A stretch of 14,904 nt of DNA, taken from positions 1 through 14,904 of the forward strand of contig JAKAVI010000453.1 in assembly GCA_021817355.1 (NCBI GenBank), read 5' to 3'. This document shows, one piece after another, positions 1 to 8,291 of this stretch. The DNA is from Pseudomonadota bacterium (GTDB lineage Bacteria; Pseudomonadota; Alphaproteobacteria; Micropepsales; Micropepsaceae). Position 1 is the first letter of the stretch. Every line of letters starts with the position of its first letter. The translations under genes were made by a program, and so were the position numbers. Below the pieces are notes generated by a model. It was not told the DNA's origin. It was given only the letters and a program-made list of their open reading frames with translations, and did not search any database.

Positions 1-56
1 CTCGCCATGAGCCGGTGAGGCTTGACGGGCGGGGGGACACGCCCTCGGGGGAAGGG

Positions 57-374
57 ATGATCAAGTCTGAACTGGTCGCGCGTCTGGCGCAGCGCTATCC
101 GCATCTTTATCACCGTGACGTAGAGCGCATTGTGACGACGGTACTGGACGAAATCACCAAGGCGCTGGCCGAGGGCCATCGTGTCGAGCTGCGCGGCTTT
201 GGCGCGTTCTCGGTCAAGGTGCGTCCGGCCCGCATGGGGCGCAATCCGCGCACCGGTGAGCCCGTCACCGTCGACGAAAAGCGCGCGCCGTTTTTCCGGA
301 CAGGCAAGGAACTACGCGAGCGGCTGAATGGTCACGGCCACAAGGCCCAAGATGCAGGCTCGGAGGCGCCGTGA
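57..374 (+). CDS. ihfB: Integration host factor subunit beta
   Basis: This encodes the beta subunit of IHF, the heterodimeric nucleoid protein that bends DNA sharply in recombination, replication and transcription. The 105-residue product has the full HU/IHF fold: N-terminal helices, then the conserved stretch [20 protein letters not shown] (residues 46-65), followed by TGE. P64 at the arm tip is the expected intercalating proline. The C-terminal end, about 12 residues rich in His, Gly and Ala, is non-conserved. I chose the ATG at 57 because the family begins MIKSELV and a purine-rich GGGGGAAGGG lies directly upstream; a GTG at 15 would add 14 unlikely residues. The stop overlaps the next start by 4 bases (GTGA). 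Five codons in frame from base 1 to a TGA at 16-18 could be the tail of an upstream gene. Confidence 0.95.
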   Translation: MIKSELVARLAQRYPHLYHRDVERIVTTVLDEITKALAEGHRVELRGFGAFSVKVRPARMGRNPRTGEPVTVDEKRAPFFRTGKELRERLNGHGHKAQDAGSEAP

Positions 375-676
375 AGGCGTCGACATATCTGGTCGGCATT
401 CCCGTCGCGATCATCGCCGCGGTGATCGCCATCGCCAATCGCCAAAGCGTGGTCTTCAGCATCGATCCGTTTTCCCTGCGCTATCCCAACGGCAACCTGT
501 CGATGCGCTTGCCGCTTTTTGCCTTGCTTCTGGCGGCCTTGCTGCTCGGGCTCGTTCTCGGCTGGCTAAGTGCGCTGCTCTCGGCACGCCGCCGCCGCCG
601 GCGGCTGCAGCAGCAGCAAAAGACTGCCGAATCCGTCTTGCCCCCGGCTCCAGCGCAGTCTAAACCGCCGGAATGA
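371..676 (+). CDS. lapA: LapA-domain (DUF1049) inner membrane protein
   Basis: This is a small membrane protein of the LapA/DUF1049 type. In enterobacteria LapA works with LapB in lipopolysaccharide assembly and control of LpxC; its role in this lineage is inferred only. The 101 residues show a hydrophobic segment at about 6-23, the family-typical [12 protein letters not shown] (23-34), a second membrane segment at about 47-70, then a very basic cytoplasmic stretch of six arginines and four glutamines (73-83) and a Pro-rich tail. Translation starts at GTG 371, which overlaps the ihfB stop by 4 bases, and the stop overlaps the pyrF ATG in the same way, so all three genes should be translationally coupled. 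The symbol is by family resemblance. Confidence 0.82.
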   Translation: MKASTYLVGIPVAIIAAVIAIANRQSVVFSIDPFSLRYPNGNLSMRLPLFALLLAALLLGLVLGWLSALLSARRRRRRLQQQQKTAESVLPPAPAQSKPPE

Positions 677-1377
677 ACTCAAATCCGCTTTATGTTGCGC
701 TCGATACACCTGATCTGGAGCGCGCCCTTACGCTCGCCCGCAGCCTCTCCACTGCGGTCGGTGGCATCAAGCTCGGGCTCGAGTTTCTGAGCGCCCACGG
801 TCCGGACGGCCTGCGCCGTCTGATTGACGAGGGGCTTCCGGTGTTTGCCGACGTCAAGTTCCACGACATTCCCAACACCGTGGCCGGTGCGGCACGGGCC
901 CTCAGTAGCCTTGGGGTGGCAATATTCAATGTGCACGCCTCCGGCGGTGTCGCCATGATGCGGGCTGCGAAAGACGCGGCTCTTGGCGCGGCGGTACCGT
1001 CCAAGGTGCTGGCGGTGACGGTGTTGACCTCGTTGGGCCCTGAGGATCTGGCCCGCGTGGGTCAGGGCATGAAGATCGAGGAACAGGTGGTTCGCTTGGC
1101 CTTGCTCGCACGAGAAGCCGGGCTTGATGGGGTGGTCTGCAGCCCGCGCGAGATCGCGGCTGTCCGCCAAGCCTGTGGTTCCAATTTTCTCATTGTGACC
1201 CCCGGGATCCGTCCGAGCGGCGCCGAACTTGGCGACCAGGTCCGCGTCATGACCCCGGGCGAGGCGGTTAAGGCCGGTGCTGACATTCTCGTCATCGGCA
1301 GGCCCCTCACCGCCGCAAAAGACCCTGTCGCCGCCGCCCGGGCCCTGCTCCTTGAGATGGGCGGCACTGCCGCCTGA
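673..1377 (+). CDS. pyrF: Orotidine 5'-phosphate decarboxylase
   Basis: This enzyme decarboxylates OMP to UMP, the last step of de novo pyrimidine synthesis, in the cytoplasm. The 234-residue protein is a normal-length PyrF TIM barrel. The catalytic DVKFHDIPNT motif is at residues 60-69, with D60, K62 and D65 as the charged catalytic network. The phosphate-binding TPGIRP is at 176-181 and IGRPLT at 208-213. The N-terminal VALDTPD (8-14) carries the first conserved Asp. The ATG at 673 overlaps the lapA stop (ATGA). It ends the ihfB-lapA-pyrF run; the next gene is 490 bases away. A 334-codon open frame runs antisense over the whole gene but has no protein-family character. Confidence 0.96.
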   Translation: MNSNPLYVALDTPDLERALTLARSLSTAVGGIKLGLEFLSAHGPDGLRRLIDEGLPVFADVKFHDIPNTVAGAARALSSLGVAIFNVHASGGVAMMRAAKDAALGAAVPSKVLAVTVLTSLGPEDLARVGQGMKIEEQVVRLALLAREAGLDGVVCSPREIAAVRQACGSNFLIVTPGIRPSGAELGDQVRVMTPGEAVKAGADILVIGRPLTAAKDPVAAARALLLEMGGTAA

Positions 1378-1729
1378 GGTCTGAGTGCGCGCTGCCATGG
1401 CGGCCCGGGTCTGAGGCCGGTCAAGGGCATCGAGCGCAGCCTTCCTGCCAGCACCACAATGGGTCAGCAGCTGTATCCCGCACCAGATCTCGACACTGCC
1501 TGCGGCAGCCAGCACGCCAGGCCTGTCAAGTGAGGAAAAATAATCATTGCACTGTATGGCAACTTCCTCGGCTAGATGTCCGGTTATCTCAAGAATTATT
1601 ACCGTATAACGCGACACTGCCGATAATAATATCGCAATTGAGATGGAGAATATGCCATCAGTATTCATGGAATTATCTCTCATACGTTGATTATATACTT
1701 ACGAAATCTAACAATTTTGAGAGTCTGTC

Positions 1730-1743
1730 GTAAACAAGTTTAC
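1730..1743. promoter_or_regulatory. 14-base perfect dyad, candidate operator upstream of trpF
   Basis: GTAAAC-AA-GTTTAC is a perfect inverted repeat with a 2-base centre. It sits at the downstream edge of the AT-rich island, 47 bases before the trpF -35 box. Dyads of this size and layout are typical binding sites for dimeric helix-turn-helix regulators, but I cannot assign a family. Position and symmetry are seen directly; the regulatory role is inference. Confidence 0.4.
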
Positions 1744-1790
1744 CAGTCGATGTGCCAAGAATGAAGCTGTCGCCAAGCCGTCGGCCCCTC

Positions 1791-1819
1791 TTGTCCCACC
1801 TCGGGAAAATTCGCTATAG
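1791..1819 (+). promoter_or_regulatory. Sigma-70-type promoter for the trpF-trpB-trpA operon
   Basis: TTGTCC (1791-1796) and CTATAG (1814-1819) are separated by 17 bases. Each is close to the alphaproteobacterial housekeeping pattern (TTGaC, then CTATA). Initiation near 1826 would leave a leader of about 40 bases before the trpF ATG, too short for a classical trp attenuator with a leader peptide. It is the best-matching promoter I found in the window. Confidence 0.6.
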
Positions 1820-1867
1820 CCGTGCTTGCTTGATTTTGCGCTGTGGGACAGCGATAAGCGGCGCCCC

Positions 1868-2542
1868 ATGGCTGTGAGCATAAAAATCTGTGGCATCACC
1901 GAAGCCCATGCGCTGGATGCGGCGCTGCATGTTGGCGCCGACCTTGTAGGTTTCGCGTTTCTTCCTACCTCGCCGCGCTACCTGCCATACGACAAGGCCG
2001 CGGAGCTTGCCTTGCGGGCGCGCGGGCGGGCCCGCATTGTCGCGCTTCTGGTCGACCCGGATGACGCCTCCGTTGAGCGTGCCATAAGCGCCATCCGGCC
2101 GGATTTTGTTCAGCTCCACGGTCATGAAAGTCCGCAGCGGCTCGCCGCTTTGCGCAGCCGCTTTGGTTGCCCTCTCATCAAGGCCATTGCGGTGGCCGAG
2201 CCCGCGGATCTGCACTGCGTTGCCAGTTATGAGCCCGTGACCGAGATGTTTCTGTTTGACGCCCGTGCCCCCGTGGGAGCTACCCGCTCCGGCGGTCACG
2301 GCCTCGCCTTTGACTGGCGCCTGCTGCAGCATCAGCGCATCTTGCGTCCCTGGCTGCTGGCCGGCGGTCTTACCCCTGATAATGTCGCCCTGGCCCTTTC
2401 GGTGTCCGGGGCGCCGGGTGTCGATGTCTCCAGCGGCGTTGAAACGGCGCCGGGGATCAAGGATCCACAGCTGATCCAGGCGTTTGTTGCGGCAGCACGC
2501 GGTGTGCTGCCTGAATCAGTCCAGCAAGGGAGTTCTGCGTGA
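1868..2542 (+). CDS. trpF: Phosphoribosylanthranilate isomerase
   Basis: This enzyme carries out the Amadori rearrangement of phosphoribosylanthranilate to CdRP in tryptophan synthesis. The 224-residue barrel has the catalytic Cys in KICG (C8), the catalytic Asp in FLFDA (D131), the phosphate-binding SGGHG (141-145), LAGGL (164-168) and GVDVSSGVE (184-192). I took the ATG at 1868 because the family starts just before KICGIT and the promoter predicts transcription from about 1826. A TTG at 1826 would add 14 residues and lie at the transcription start itself. The upstream ribosome site is poor (only AAGCGG nearby). The stop overlaps the trpB GTG start by 4 bases, so the two are coupled. Confidence 0.95.
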   Translation: MAVSIKICGITEAHALDAALHVGADLVGFAFLPTSPRYLPYDKAAELALRARGRARIVALLVDPDDASVERAISAIRPDFVQLHGHESPQRLAALRSRFGCPLIKAIAVAEPADLHCVASYEPVTEMFLFDARAPVGATRSGGHGLAFDWRLLQHQRILRPWLLAGGLTPDNVALALSVSGAPGVDVSSGVETAPGIKDPQLIQAFVAAARGVLPESVQQGSSA

Positions 2543-3753
2543 CGCCATTGCCCAATTCATTGCGGGCCGGTCCGGATGCAAATGGACACTTTGGTGTCTA
2601 TGGCGGCCGCTACGTGGCGGAAACCTTGATGCCGCTCGTGGTTGATCTGGAAGCTGCTTATCGCGCCGCGCGTGCAGACGATCGGTTTGCTGCAGAGCTG
2701 CATGGCCTGCTCAGGAACTATGTCGGGCGCGCCAACCCGCTCTATTTCGCCGAGCGGCTGACCGCACACCTGGGTGGCGCCAAAATCTATCTGAAGCGCG
2801 AAGATCTCAATCACACCGGCGCGCACAAGATCAATAACTGTCTCGGCCAGATCCTGCTGGCCCGCCGCATGGGCAAGCGACGGATCATTGCCGAAACCGG
2901 CGCCGGTCAACATGGTGTTGCGACGGCGACCGTGGCAGCGCGCTTTGGTCTGCCCTGTGTGGTCTATATGGGCGATGTCGACATCGAACGACAAAAGCCC
3001 AACGTCTTTCGCATGCAGCTCTTGGGTGCGGAAGTGCGCGCCGTAACCAGCGGCTCGCGCACGCTGAAAGATGCCATGAATGAGGCGATGCGCGACTGGG
3101 TCGCCAATGTTGATGATACTTTCTATATCATCGGTTCGGCCGCCGGGCCGCATCCCTATCCCGAGATGGTGCGCGACTTTCAGTGCGTGATCGGCAACGA
3201 GACCCGCGCCCAGATCCTGGAACAGGAAGGCCGGCTTCCCGATCTTGTTGTCGCCTGCGTTGGCGGCGGGTCGAATTCTATTGGCATGTTCCACCCCTTT
3301 CTCGATGACGAGAACGTCGTGATCCACGGCGTAGAGGCGGCGGGCGAGGGCATCGATACCGCCCATCATGCCGCGACCATGGCCCGTGGCGTGCCCGGGG
3401 TGCTGCACGGCTCGCTCTCCTATCTGCTACAGGATGCAGGCGGGCAGATCACCGAGGCGCATTCGATCTCCGCGGGTCTCGATTATCCCGGAGTGGGACC
3501 GGAACATTCCTATCTGCGGGATGTCGGGCGGGTTTGTTATCACAGCATCACGGATCAAGAAGCACTTGAGGCATTCATGCTGCTGTGCCGTCTGGAGGGC
3601 ATCATCCCCGCCCTCGAACCGGCACACGCCATCGCCCATGTTCTCAAGGTGGCGCCCCAAATGGCGCCGAGCAAGATCATCGTCGTGGCGTTGTCAGGGC
3701 GCGGTGACAAGGATGTGTTCTCGGTGGCTGCAGCTTTGGGAGAAAAACTGTGA
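2539..3753 (+). CDS. trpB: Tryptophan synthase beta chain
   Basis: This is the PLP-dependent beta subunit of tryptophan synthase, which joins indole to L-serine within the alpha2-beta2 complex. The 404-residue protein has the PLP lysine in HTGAHKINN (K97), the catalytic glutamate in AETGAGQHG (E119), the PLP-phosphate loop GGGSN (242-246) and the cation/PLP-ring motif SGRGDKD (386-392), all in the expected order and spacing for a TrpB of about 400 residues. The GTG start at 2539 has a strong AAGGGAG six bases upstream, inside the end of trpF, and overlaps the trpF stop (GTGA). The stop overlaps the trpA start in the same way. Confidence 0.97.
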   Translation: MTPLPNSLRAGPDANGHFGVYGGRYVAETLMPLVVDLEAAYRAARADDRFAAELHGLLRNYVGRANPLYFAERLTAHLGGAKIYLKREDLNHTGAHKINNCLGQILLARRMGKRRIIAETGAGQHGVATATVAARFGLPCVVYMGDVDIERQKPNVFRMQLLGAEVRAVTSGSRTLKDAMNEAMRDWVANVDDTFYIIGSAAGPHPYPEMVRDFQCVIGNETRAQILEQEGRLPDLVVACVGGGSNSIGMFHPFLDDENVVIHGVEAAGEGIDTAHHAATMARGVPGVLHGSLSYLLQDAGGQITEAHSISAGLDYPGVGPEHSYLRDVGRVCYHSITDQEALEAFMLLCRLEGIIPALEPAHAIAHVLKVAPQMAPSKIIVVALSGRGDKDVFSVAAALGEKL

Positions 3754-4571
3754 GCCGCCTTGCCGCCCGCTTCGCCGCCCTGAAGGCCGCTGGACGCAGC
3801 GCCTTCATTCCCTTCATCACCGCCGGTGATCCCACCAGCACAATCACCGAGACGCTGTTGCGCGCTTTGCCGGCTCTGGGTGCCGACATCATCGAACTTG
3901 GGCTTCCGTTCTCCGATCCCATGGCCGATGGTCCCGCCATACAGTCCTCCTCCTTGCGGGCACTGCGGGGGGGCATGAACCTGTCAAAGACCCTGGATCT
4001 GGTCACCAGCTTCCGCCGCCACGATATGCAGACCCCCCTGGTGCTGATGGGCTATTACAACCCGATCCATGCCTATGGCGTTGCACGCTTTGTCGCGGAC
4101 GCGGCTACGGCCGGGGTGGACGGTCTGATCACCGTCGATCTGCCGCCTGAGGAAGACGCAGGCTTGCGCACCGCCGCCCTGGCCCGTGGCATCGATGTGG
4201 TGCGGCTTGCGACGCCAACTTCGGATGAAATCCGCTTACGGACCATCACCGCTGATGCCAGTGGTTTCCTTTATTATGTTTCGGTGGCCGGTGTCACCGG
4301 AACCAAGGAGGTTGCCGAAGGCGACGTCAGGGCGGCCATTGCCCGGCTGCGCAAGGCCTCGCAGCTGCCTGTCGCGGTTGGCTTTGGCATCAAGAACGCC
4401 GAGCAGGCGGCCCGCATCGCCAGGCTTGCCGACGCTGTCGTCGTCGGCTCGGCGATTGTCACCCGTATCGGCGCGGCCCATGACGACGGTCGCATGGGAG
4501 AGACGTTGCCCGCTCATATCCTGGAATTCTGCCGGGACCTGGCCGATGCAGTGCATGGAGCACGCGGCTAA
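3750..4571 (+). CDS. trpA: Tryptophan synthase alpha chain
   Basis: The alpha subunit cleaves indole-3-glycerol phosphate to indole and G3P and channels the indole to TrpB. The 273-residue barrel carries the two catalytic acids at the classical positions: E49 in [11 protein letters not shown] and D60 in MADGPAIQ. Further marks are LATPTSDE (153-160), the phosphate loop [10 protein letters not shown] (178-187), VGFGI (210-214) and VGSAIV (232-237). The GTG start at 3750 is preceded by GGGAG and overlaps the trpB stop by 4 bases. The accD ATG follows 18 bases after the stop, so accD is probably in the same transcript. Confidence 0.97.
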   Translation: MSRLAARFAALKAAGRSAFIPFITAGDPTSTITETLLRALPALGADIIELGLPFSDPMADGPAIQSSSLRALRGGMNLSKTLDLVTSFRRHDMQTPLVLMGYYNPIHAYGVARFVADAATAGVDGLITVDLPPEEDAGLRTAALARGIDVVRLATPTSDEIRLRTITADASGFLYYVSVAGVTGTKEVAEGDVRAAIARLRKASQLPVAVGFGIKNAEQAARIARLADAVVVGSAIVTRIGAAHDDGRMGETLPAHILEFCRDLADAVHGARG

Positions 4572-4589
4572 ACGTGCTAGGATGAGCTT

Positions 4590-5525
4590 ATGAACTGGAT
4601 CACAAACTTCGTTCGTCCACGGTTTAAAAACCTGATGGCGGGGCGTCTGTCGGACACGCCCGAGAATCTCTGGCGCAAATGTCCTGCCTGCGGCGAGATG
4701 ATCTTTCATCGTGATCTTGATGCGGCCCTCTATGTCTGCCCGCGCTGCGGTCATCACATGCGCATTGGCGCCGCCGATCGTTTGCGCAGCTTTTTCGATG
4801 GCGGCGTCTACGTAACGCTCCCGGCACCGGATGTCGCAAGCGATCCTTTGCGGTTTCGCGACTCCAAGCGCTACACCGAAAGGTTGAAGGAAGCGCGCAC
4901 TAAAACTGGCTTGTCAGAGGCGCTTGTCGCCGCGCGTGGCACGCTCGACGGTCTTGCCGTCATGGCCGCGGTTCAGCCCTTTGACTTTATGGGCGGCTCG
5001 CTCGGCATGGGTGTGGGCGAGGCCCTGGTCCGTGCGATGACGTCGGCGGTCGCTGAAAAGCGCCCCTTTGTGCTGTTCGTGTCGGCAGGTGGCGCACGTA
5101 TGCAGGAAGGTCTGCTGTCCTTGATGCAGATGCCGCGGGTGACGATTGGTGTCGATCTGCTGAAAGAAGCGGGTCTTCCCTATATCGTGGTTTTGACCGA
5201 CCCCACCACCGGTGGAGTGTCGGCATCCTATGCCATGCTCGGTGACGTACACATCGCCGAGCCTGGGGCGCTCATCGGTTTTGCCGGGCAACGCGTCATC
5301 GAACAGACCATTCGCGAGCGGCTGCCCGAAGGTTTCCAGCGCGCCGAGTATCTGCGTGATCATGGCATGGTCGACATGGTGGTGCACCGCCATGACCTGC
5401 GCGCCACGCTGTCACGCTTGATTCATATCCTGACGAAGAAACCAAAACCCCGTCCGCTGCAGGTTCCGGCAACCATTTCGGCTGAGGTCAGCCGCACGGC
5501 CGCGGCGTCGTCGACTGTGCGATGA
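4590..5525 (+). CDS. accD: Acetyl-CoA carboxylase carboxyltransferase subunit beta
   Basis: AccD pairs with AccA to transfer the carboxyl group from carboxybiotin-BCCP to acetyl-CoA, giving malonyl-CoA for fatty acid synthesis. The 311-residue protein opens with the bacterial zinc ribbon CPAC (C31, C34) and CPRC (C50, C53). The crotonase-like carboxyltransferase core follows, with FDFMGGSLG (131-139), [10 protein letters not shown] (165-174) and [16 protein letters not shown] (204-219). The tail after about 275 is variable and Ala/Pro-rich. The ATG at 4590 has AGGATGAG just upstream. No accA is present in the window. The trpFBA-accD-folC order is a recurrent alphaproteobacterial arrangement. 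The stop overlaps the folC ATG (ATGA). Confidence 0.97.
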   Translation: MNWITNFVRPRFKNLMAGRLSDTPENLWRKCPACGEMIFHRDLDAALYVCPRCGHHMRIGAADRLRSFFDGGVYVTLPAPDVASDPLRFRDSKRYTERLKEARTKTGLSEALVAARGTLDGLAVMAAVQPFDFMGGSLGMGVGEALVRAMTSAVAEKRPFVLFVSAGGARMQEGLLSLMQMPRVTIGVDLLKEAGLPYIVVLTDPTTGGVSASYAMLGDVHIAEPGALIGFAGQRVIEQTIRERLPEGFQRAEYLRDHGMVDMVVHRHDLRATLSRLIHILTKKPKPRPLQVPATISAEVSRTAAASSTVR

Positions 5526-6841
5526 TCACCGAGCGTCCGTCGAGCTCTGAAATCCTCAAGCGGCTGCTGGACCTGCATCCCAAGCGGATTGACCTCGTGC
5601 TTGGCCGCATCGAACGTTTGCTGGCGCGTCTTGGTCATCCTGAGCAGGCGCTTCCCCCTGTCATTCATGTCGCTGGCACCAACGGCAAGGGATCAACCTG
5701 TGCCTTTGCTCGCGCCATGCTGGAGGCGCAGGGCTTCAAGGTTCATGTCTATAGCTCGCCGCATCTCGTGCATTTTCACGAGCGTATCCGCGTCGCCGGC
5801 CAGCTGATTTCGGAAGCCGACCTGGCAGCGGTGCTGGAGGAATGCGAGCGCGCCAATCAGGGGGAGCTTATCACCTTTTTTGAAATCACAACCGCCGCGG
5901 CGTTTCTCGCATTTTCACGGGTGGCGGCAGATGCCCTCGTACTCGAAGTCGGACTGGGCGGACGCTATGATGCGACCAATGTGGTGGTACGTCCGGCCAT
6001 GACCGTCATCACCCCCATCGGTCTTAGATCGGAAGAATTCCTGGGCGAATCGATCGCGGGAATTGCGGCCGAAAAGGCCGGGATCATCAAAAGCGGTGTT
6101 CCTCTGGCGGTTGGCAATCAGGATGATGTGCCGCGCGATGTCATCGCGCGCACGGCCGATGCCCTCAGTGCGCCCCTCTATGTGTTTGGTCAGGATTTTT
6201 TCGCCCATCAGGAACATGGCCGCATGGTCTACCAGGATCAGCGCGGACTGCTCGATCTGCCCCTGCCCCGGCTCGCTGGCGCGCACCAGATCGAAAATGC
6301 CGCCACCGCCATTGCTGCCTTGCGTCATGCAGGTCGCGGCTGGGGCGTGGATGGCGCGATCGAGACCGGATTACGCAGCGTCGAGTGGCCGGCGCGGTTG
6401 CAGCGGCTGGTGCGTGGTGCGCTGGTAGCGATCGCCCCTGACGGTGCAGAGGTGTGGCTCGACGGCGGGCATAATCCGCATGGCGCGCACGCCATTGCCC
6501 GGGCTCTGGCCGATTTTGAGGAAAAAAGCCCCAAGCCCCTCTACCTGATCTGCGGCATGCTGAGGACCAAGGATGCGACCGGTTTTCTGGTGGCGTTTCG
6601 CGGCCTGGTCCGTCACGTGGTTACGGTAGGAATTGCGGGCGCTGAGGCCAGCATGGGCGCAGGAGAACTCTACGATGCCGCGCGCAGAGCCGGCCTCGAC
6701 GCCAGCCCGGCGGACGATCTGGACGATGCCATGCTGCAGGTCAGTGCGCTGGCCCGGATCGGGGACGGGCAGAGTGCGCCGCGCATCCTCATCTGTGGCT
6801 CACTCTACCTGGCCGGCAAGGTGCTCGAGGATAATTTCTGA
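5522..6841 (+). CDS. folC: Folylpolyglutamate synthase / dihydrofolate synthase
   Basis: This ATP-dependent Mur-ligase-family enzyme adds glutamate to dihydropteroate and/or to reduced folates. The 439-residue protein shows the P-loop GTNGKGS (52-58), the substrate loop [12 protein letters not shown] (79-90), [10 protein letters not shown] (119-128), [13 protein letters not shown] (141-153), EKAGI (184-188) with the lysine that is carbamylated in characterised members at K185, and the C-domain motif DGGHNPHGA (314-322). Whether it has both activities cannot be told from sequence. It overlaps accD by 4 bases and ends the + strand run; a GC-rich hairpin lies 26 bases past its stop. The next gene is convergent. 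Confidence 0.95.
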   Translation: MITERPSSSEILKRLLDLHPKRIDLVLGRIERLLARLGHPEQALPPVIHVAGTNGKGSTCAFARAMLEAQGFKVHVYSSPHLVHFHERIRVAGQLISEADLAAVLEECERANQGELITFFEITTAAAFLAFSRVAADALVLEVGLGGRYDATNVVVRPAMTVITPIGLRSEEFLGESIAGIAAEKAGIIKSGVPLAVGNQDDVPRDVIARTADALSAPLYVFGQDFFAHQEHGRMVYQDQRGLLDLPLPRLAGAHQIENAATAIAALRHAGRGWGVDGAIETGLRSVEWPARLQRLVRGALVAIAPDGAEVWLDGGHNPHGAHAIARALADFEEKSPKPLYLICGMLRTKDATGFLVAFRGLVRHVVTVGIAGAEASMGAGELYDAARRAGLDASPADDLDDAMLQVSALARIGDGQSAPRILICGSLYLAGKVLEDNF

Positions 6842-6867
6842 CATCGGCACGCGGGTTTGCGCGCTTG

Positions 6868-6898
6868 GTCCGCGGGCGCGATGCTGCTGCCCGCGGAC
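6868..6898 (+). terminator. GC-rich hairpin after folC, possible terminator
   Basis: GTCCGCGGGC (6868-6877) and GCCCGCGGAC (6889-6898) are perfect reverse complements with an 11-base loop. They begin 26 bases after the folC stop. No U-tract follows, so it is not a textbook intrinsic terminator; it could instead protect the 3' end or help factor-dependent termination. Confidence 0.4.
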
Positions 6899-7102
6899 AC
6901 CGGAGGTGACATCAGGATGCCCCCGATCCTGTCGGTTGTCGCCGGCGCGTTTACTGGCAACGCGGGTCTGCAGGGCCTGGATCCTGGCGGCTCCGCCACC
7001 ACCGATATCCGCCTCCACTTTCTGCGCCGGGATAGCCTTCGGATCGGCTTCGCCACCGCCCATCTACCTCCACTGCATGAAGCGGCCGGACGATCGCCGA
7101 TT

Positions 7103-7136
7103 GCGCCCGGCCCCTCACTTCGAGCGTGAAGGGCGC
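7103..7136 (-). terminator. Hairpin after the deacetylase gene, possible terminator
   Basis: The outer stem GCGCCC (7103-7108) pairs with GGGCGC (7131-7136). The inner stem TCAC (7115-7118) pairs with GTGA (7126-7129), with an asymmetric internal loop between them. It lies 35 bases beyond the minus-strand stop at 7171. There is no U-tract, so the call is weak. Confidence 0.3.
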
Positions 7137-7170
7137 AGGGAGATGGCTGCCACGCGGGGCGCGAGGTCCA

Positions 7171-8016
7171 TCAGACTTCAGCCCTGGCTTCGCGCATTCT
7201 GGTACGTAACGGACGGAAGCTGATGCAATGGATGGCCTGGGCTCTGAGCAGTTGCGCCAGCCCCTGATCGGTCAATGTGTCGTAATCGCCGGCGCGGACG
7301 CCGGCATTCTGGGGATCGTAGGCACGCAGCTCCGGACCGTCTTCAACCGGATGGGCAAATATCTCGCTGATACCAGGTTTCAGATCCGGAATGCTGGCGC
7401 GGAACTGGGGCAGGGTGGGTTCACCCCAAACCGGCATCACAAAGTGGTCGGTAAAGGCAATCCCGGCCTTGCGGGCCTTCTGGCGTGGCGCAAACCCGAG
7501 GGCGATGTCGGCCGCTTCACCGACCATGCGCACCGGTAGCCGATAGTGCGCAGCGAGCCGAAGATAAATGTCATGGTAGGCAGGATGGATCTGCATGGTG
7601 CCCATATGCGCATCCAGATGGGTGATATCGACGCCCCAGCTGAGTGCCGCCTCGATCTGGGCCCGGCATTCGTTCTCTACGTCCTCAAGTCCAGCCCTGG
7701 CGTAGACCTCGGCGACCGTCGCCGGCATGAAGCCATCCTGATCCATGAGCGAAGCCGCGCTCGACAGCGGACGCCAACGATAGAGAGGATATTCGCTTGT
7801 CAGCGTCAGATGAATTCCGATGTCGTAAACCCTCGTCATCTGCGCGGCTTCAAAGGCCCATGGACATGGGACCATCAGCGTTGCACTGGTGGCGATACCG
7901 CGGCGCAGTGCAGCAACAATCGCAACATTGGCTGCATGGCTTGAGCCAAGATCATCGCAGTTGATGATCAGCAGCCTTTCGCTCTCCGCGCCTTGTCCTG
8001 CCCCGCTTTGCGGCAT
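7171..8016 (-). CDS. YdjC/ChbG-family carbohydrate deacetylase
   Basis: This is a member of the YdjC/ChbG family, metal-dependent enzymes that remove acetyl groups from N-acetylated sugars such as chitooligosaccharides; some members (HpnK) act in hopanoid synthesis. The 281-residue protein has the family marks in order: NCDDLG (19-24), GIHLTLTSE (67-75), THLDAHMG (132-139) and EIFAHP (218-223). D22, H69 and H133/H137 are likely metal ligands. I chose the ATG at 8014-8016 because AGGAGC (8026-8031) lies upstream and the family's NCDDLG sits near the N terminus. A start at 8097 would add 27 residues of low-complexity sequence. Its exact substrate is unknown. It is the last of five minus-strand genes and is separated from mdh by 451 bases, so it may have its own promoter, which I could not identify. 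Confidence 0.85.
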   Translation of the reverse strand: MPQSGAGQGAESERLLIINCDDLGSSHAANVAIVAALRRGIATSATLMVPCPWAFEAAQMTRVYDIGIHLTLTSEYPLYRWRPLSSAASLMDQDGFMPATVAEVYARAGLEDVENECRAQIEAALSWGVDITHLDAHMGTMQIHPAYHDIYLRLAAHYRLPVRMVGEAADIALGFAPRQKARKAGIAFTDHFVMPVWGEPTLPQFRASIPDLKPGISEIFAHPVEDGPELRAYDPQNAGVRAGDYDTLTDQGLAQLLRAQAIHCISFRPLRTRMREARAEV

Positions 8017-8071
8017 CGTTTGAGGGCTCCTGATTTCGCCGCGATCCTGGCCTTCGACGCAGGAGGCGGAC

Positions 8072-8263
8072 ATGGGTGAAGCTGCAACCGGTCGCACACC
8101 GGATCGGCCCGCACGTTACAAAACCTGTCTTCGCACCGGCAGTCTGGCCGAGAATGCCCGTCGGCTCTATCGCCATTTTGAACTCCGCGGGCGCCTCGAT
8201 GTCAGACCTTTTCCGACCTGGCCCCGGCGACTTGCCTTGTCGTCGAGGATGAACGTGGGGTAG
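8072..8263 (+). CDS. Possible small basic protein, unrecognised
   Basis: This 63-codon frame opens with ATG preceded by AGGAGG five bases upstream (8061-8066), an ideal ribosome site by sequence. The product would be strongly basic (13 Arg and 1 Lys), with no membrane segment and no motif I recognise. Against it: only about 60% of third positions are G or C (38 of 63, hand count), rare codons such as AGA, AGG and CGA occur, and it lies in an otherwise non-coding gap, transcribed away from the deacetylase gene. It may be chance. Confidence 0.2.
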   Translation: MGEAATGRTPDRPARYKTCLRTGSLAENARRLYRHFELRGRLDVRPFPTWPRRLALSSRMNVG

Positions 8264-8291
8264 GAGATTTGTGGTGGGCGACCGCGATACC

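Larger units (their letters stand above)
1378..1867. other. Long intergenic region with AT-rich island, pyrF-trpF gap
   Basis: I see no convincing gene in these 490 bases. The first 150 bases have ordinary GC-rich composition and contain a palindrome GCCATGGC (1394-1401) and a small hairpin CTGCC-TGC-GGCAG (1496-1508). From about 1531 to 1740 the sequence becomes AT-rich: by hand count 76 of 210 bases are G or C (36%), against 38 of 60 in a sampled line of pyrF. The island holds a dyad CGATA-ATAA-TATCG (1621-1634), an imperfect dyad CGGTTAT/ATTACCG (1581-1604), a minus-strand TATAAT (1690-1695) and the 14-base dyad at 1730-1743. The 10-mer CGACACTGCC occurs at both 1491 and 1612. The last part holds the trpF promoter. 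The short open frames here match nothing I recognise. Confidence 0.75.
6842..7170. other. Convergent intergenic region, folC to deacetylase gene
   Basis: These 329 bases lie between two convergent genes. I find no supported gene. Open frames of 80-90 codons on both strands are GC-bias products without family motifs or ribosome sites. The stretch holds two strong inverted repeats (6868-6898 and 7103-7136), placed where the two facing transcripts would be expected to end. Confidence 0.6.

Noticed and set aside
1..18. Tail of an upstream gene (five codons then TGA)
   Set aside because: Five codons are too few to identify any gene; it is mentioned only in the ihfB entry.
679..1683. 334-codon minus-strand open frame over pyrF and the gap
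   Set aside because: It is fully antisense to a clear pyrF, has no recognisable motif over that part and no ribosome site at its start; long shadow frames are expected in GC-rich DNA.
1530..1733. 67-codon + strand frame in the AT-rich island
   Set aside because: It starts with GTG without a ribosome site, has no recognisable motif, and its composition simply reflects the AT-rich DNA.
1820..1867. trp attenuator or leader peptide before trpF
   Set aside because: The leader between the predicted transcription start and the ATG is only about 40 bases, with no Trp-rich peptide and no alternative stem-loops.
2557..3408. 283-codon minus-strand frame inside trpB
   Set aside because: It is a mirror of the trpB coding frame, with His/Gly-rich low-information sequence and no family signature.
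6800..7129. Overlapping 83-90 codon frames on both strands after folC
   Set aside because: No ribosome sites or motifs; they overlap the two hairpins and each other, so they are most likely chance frames. I looked for a trxA remnant there and saw none.
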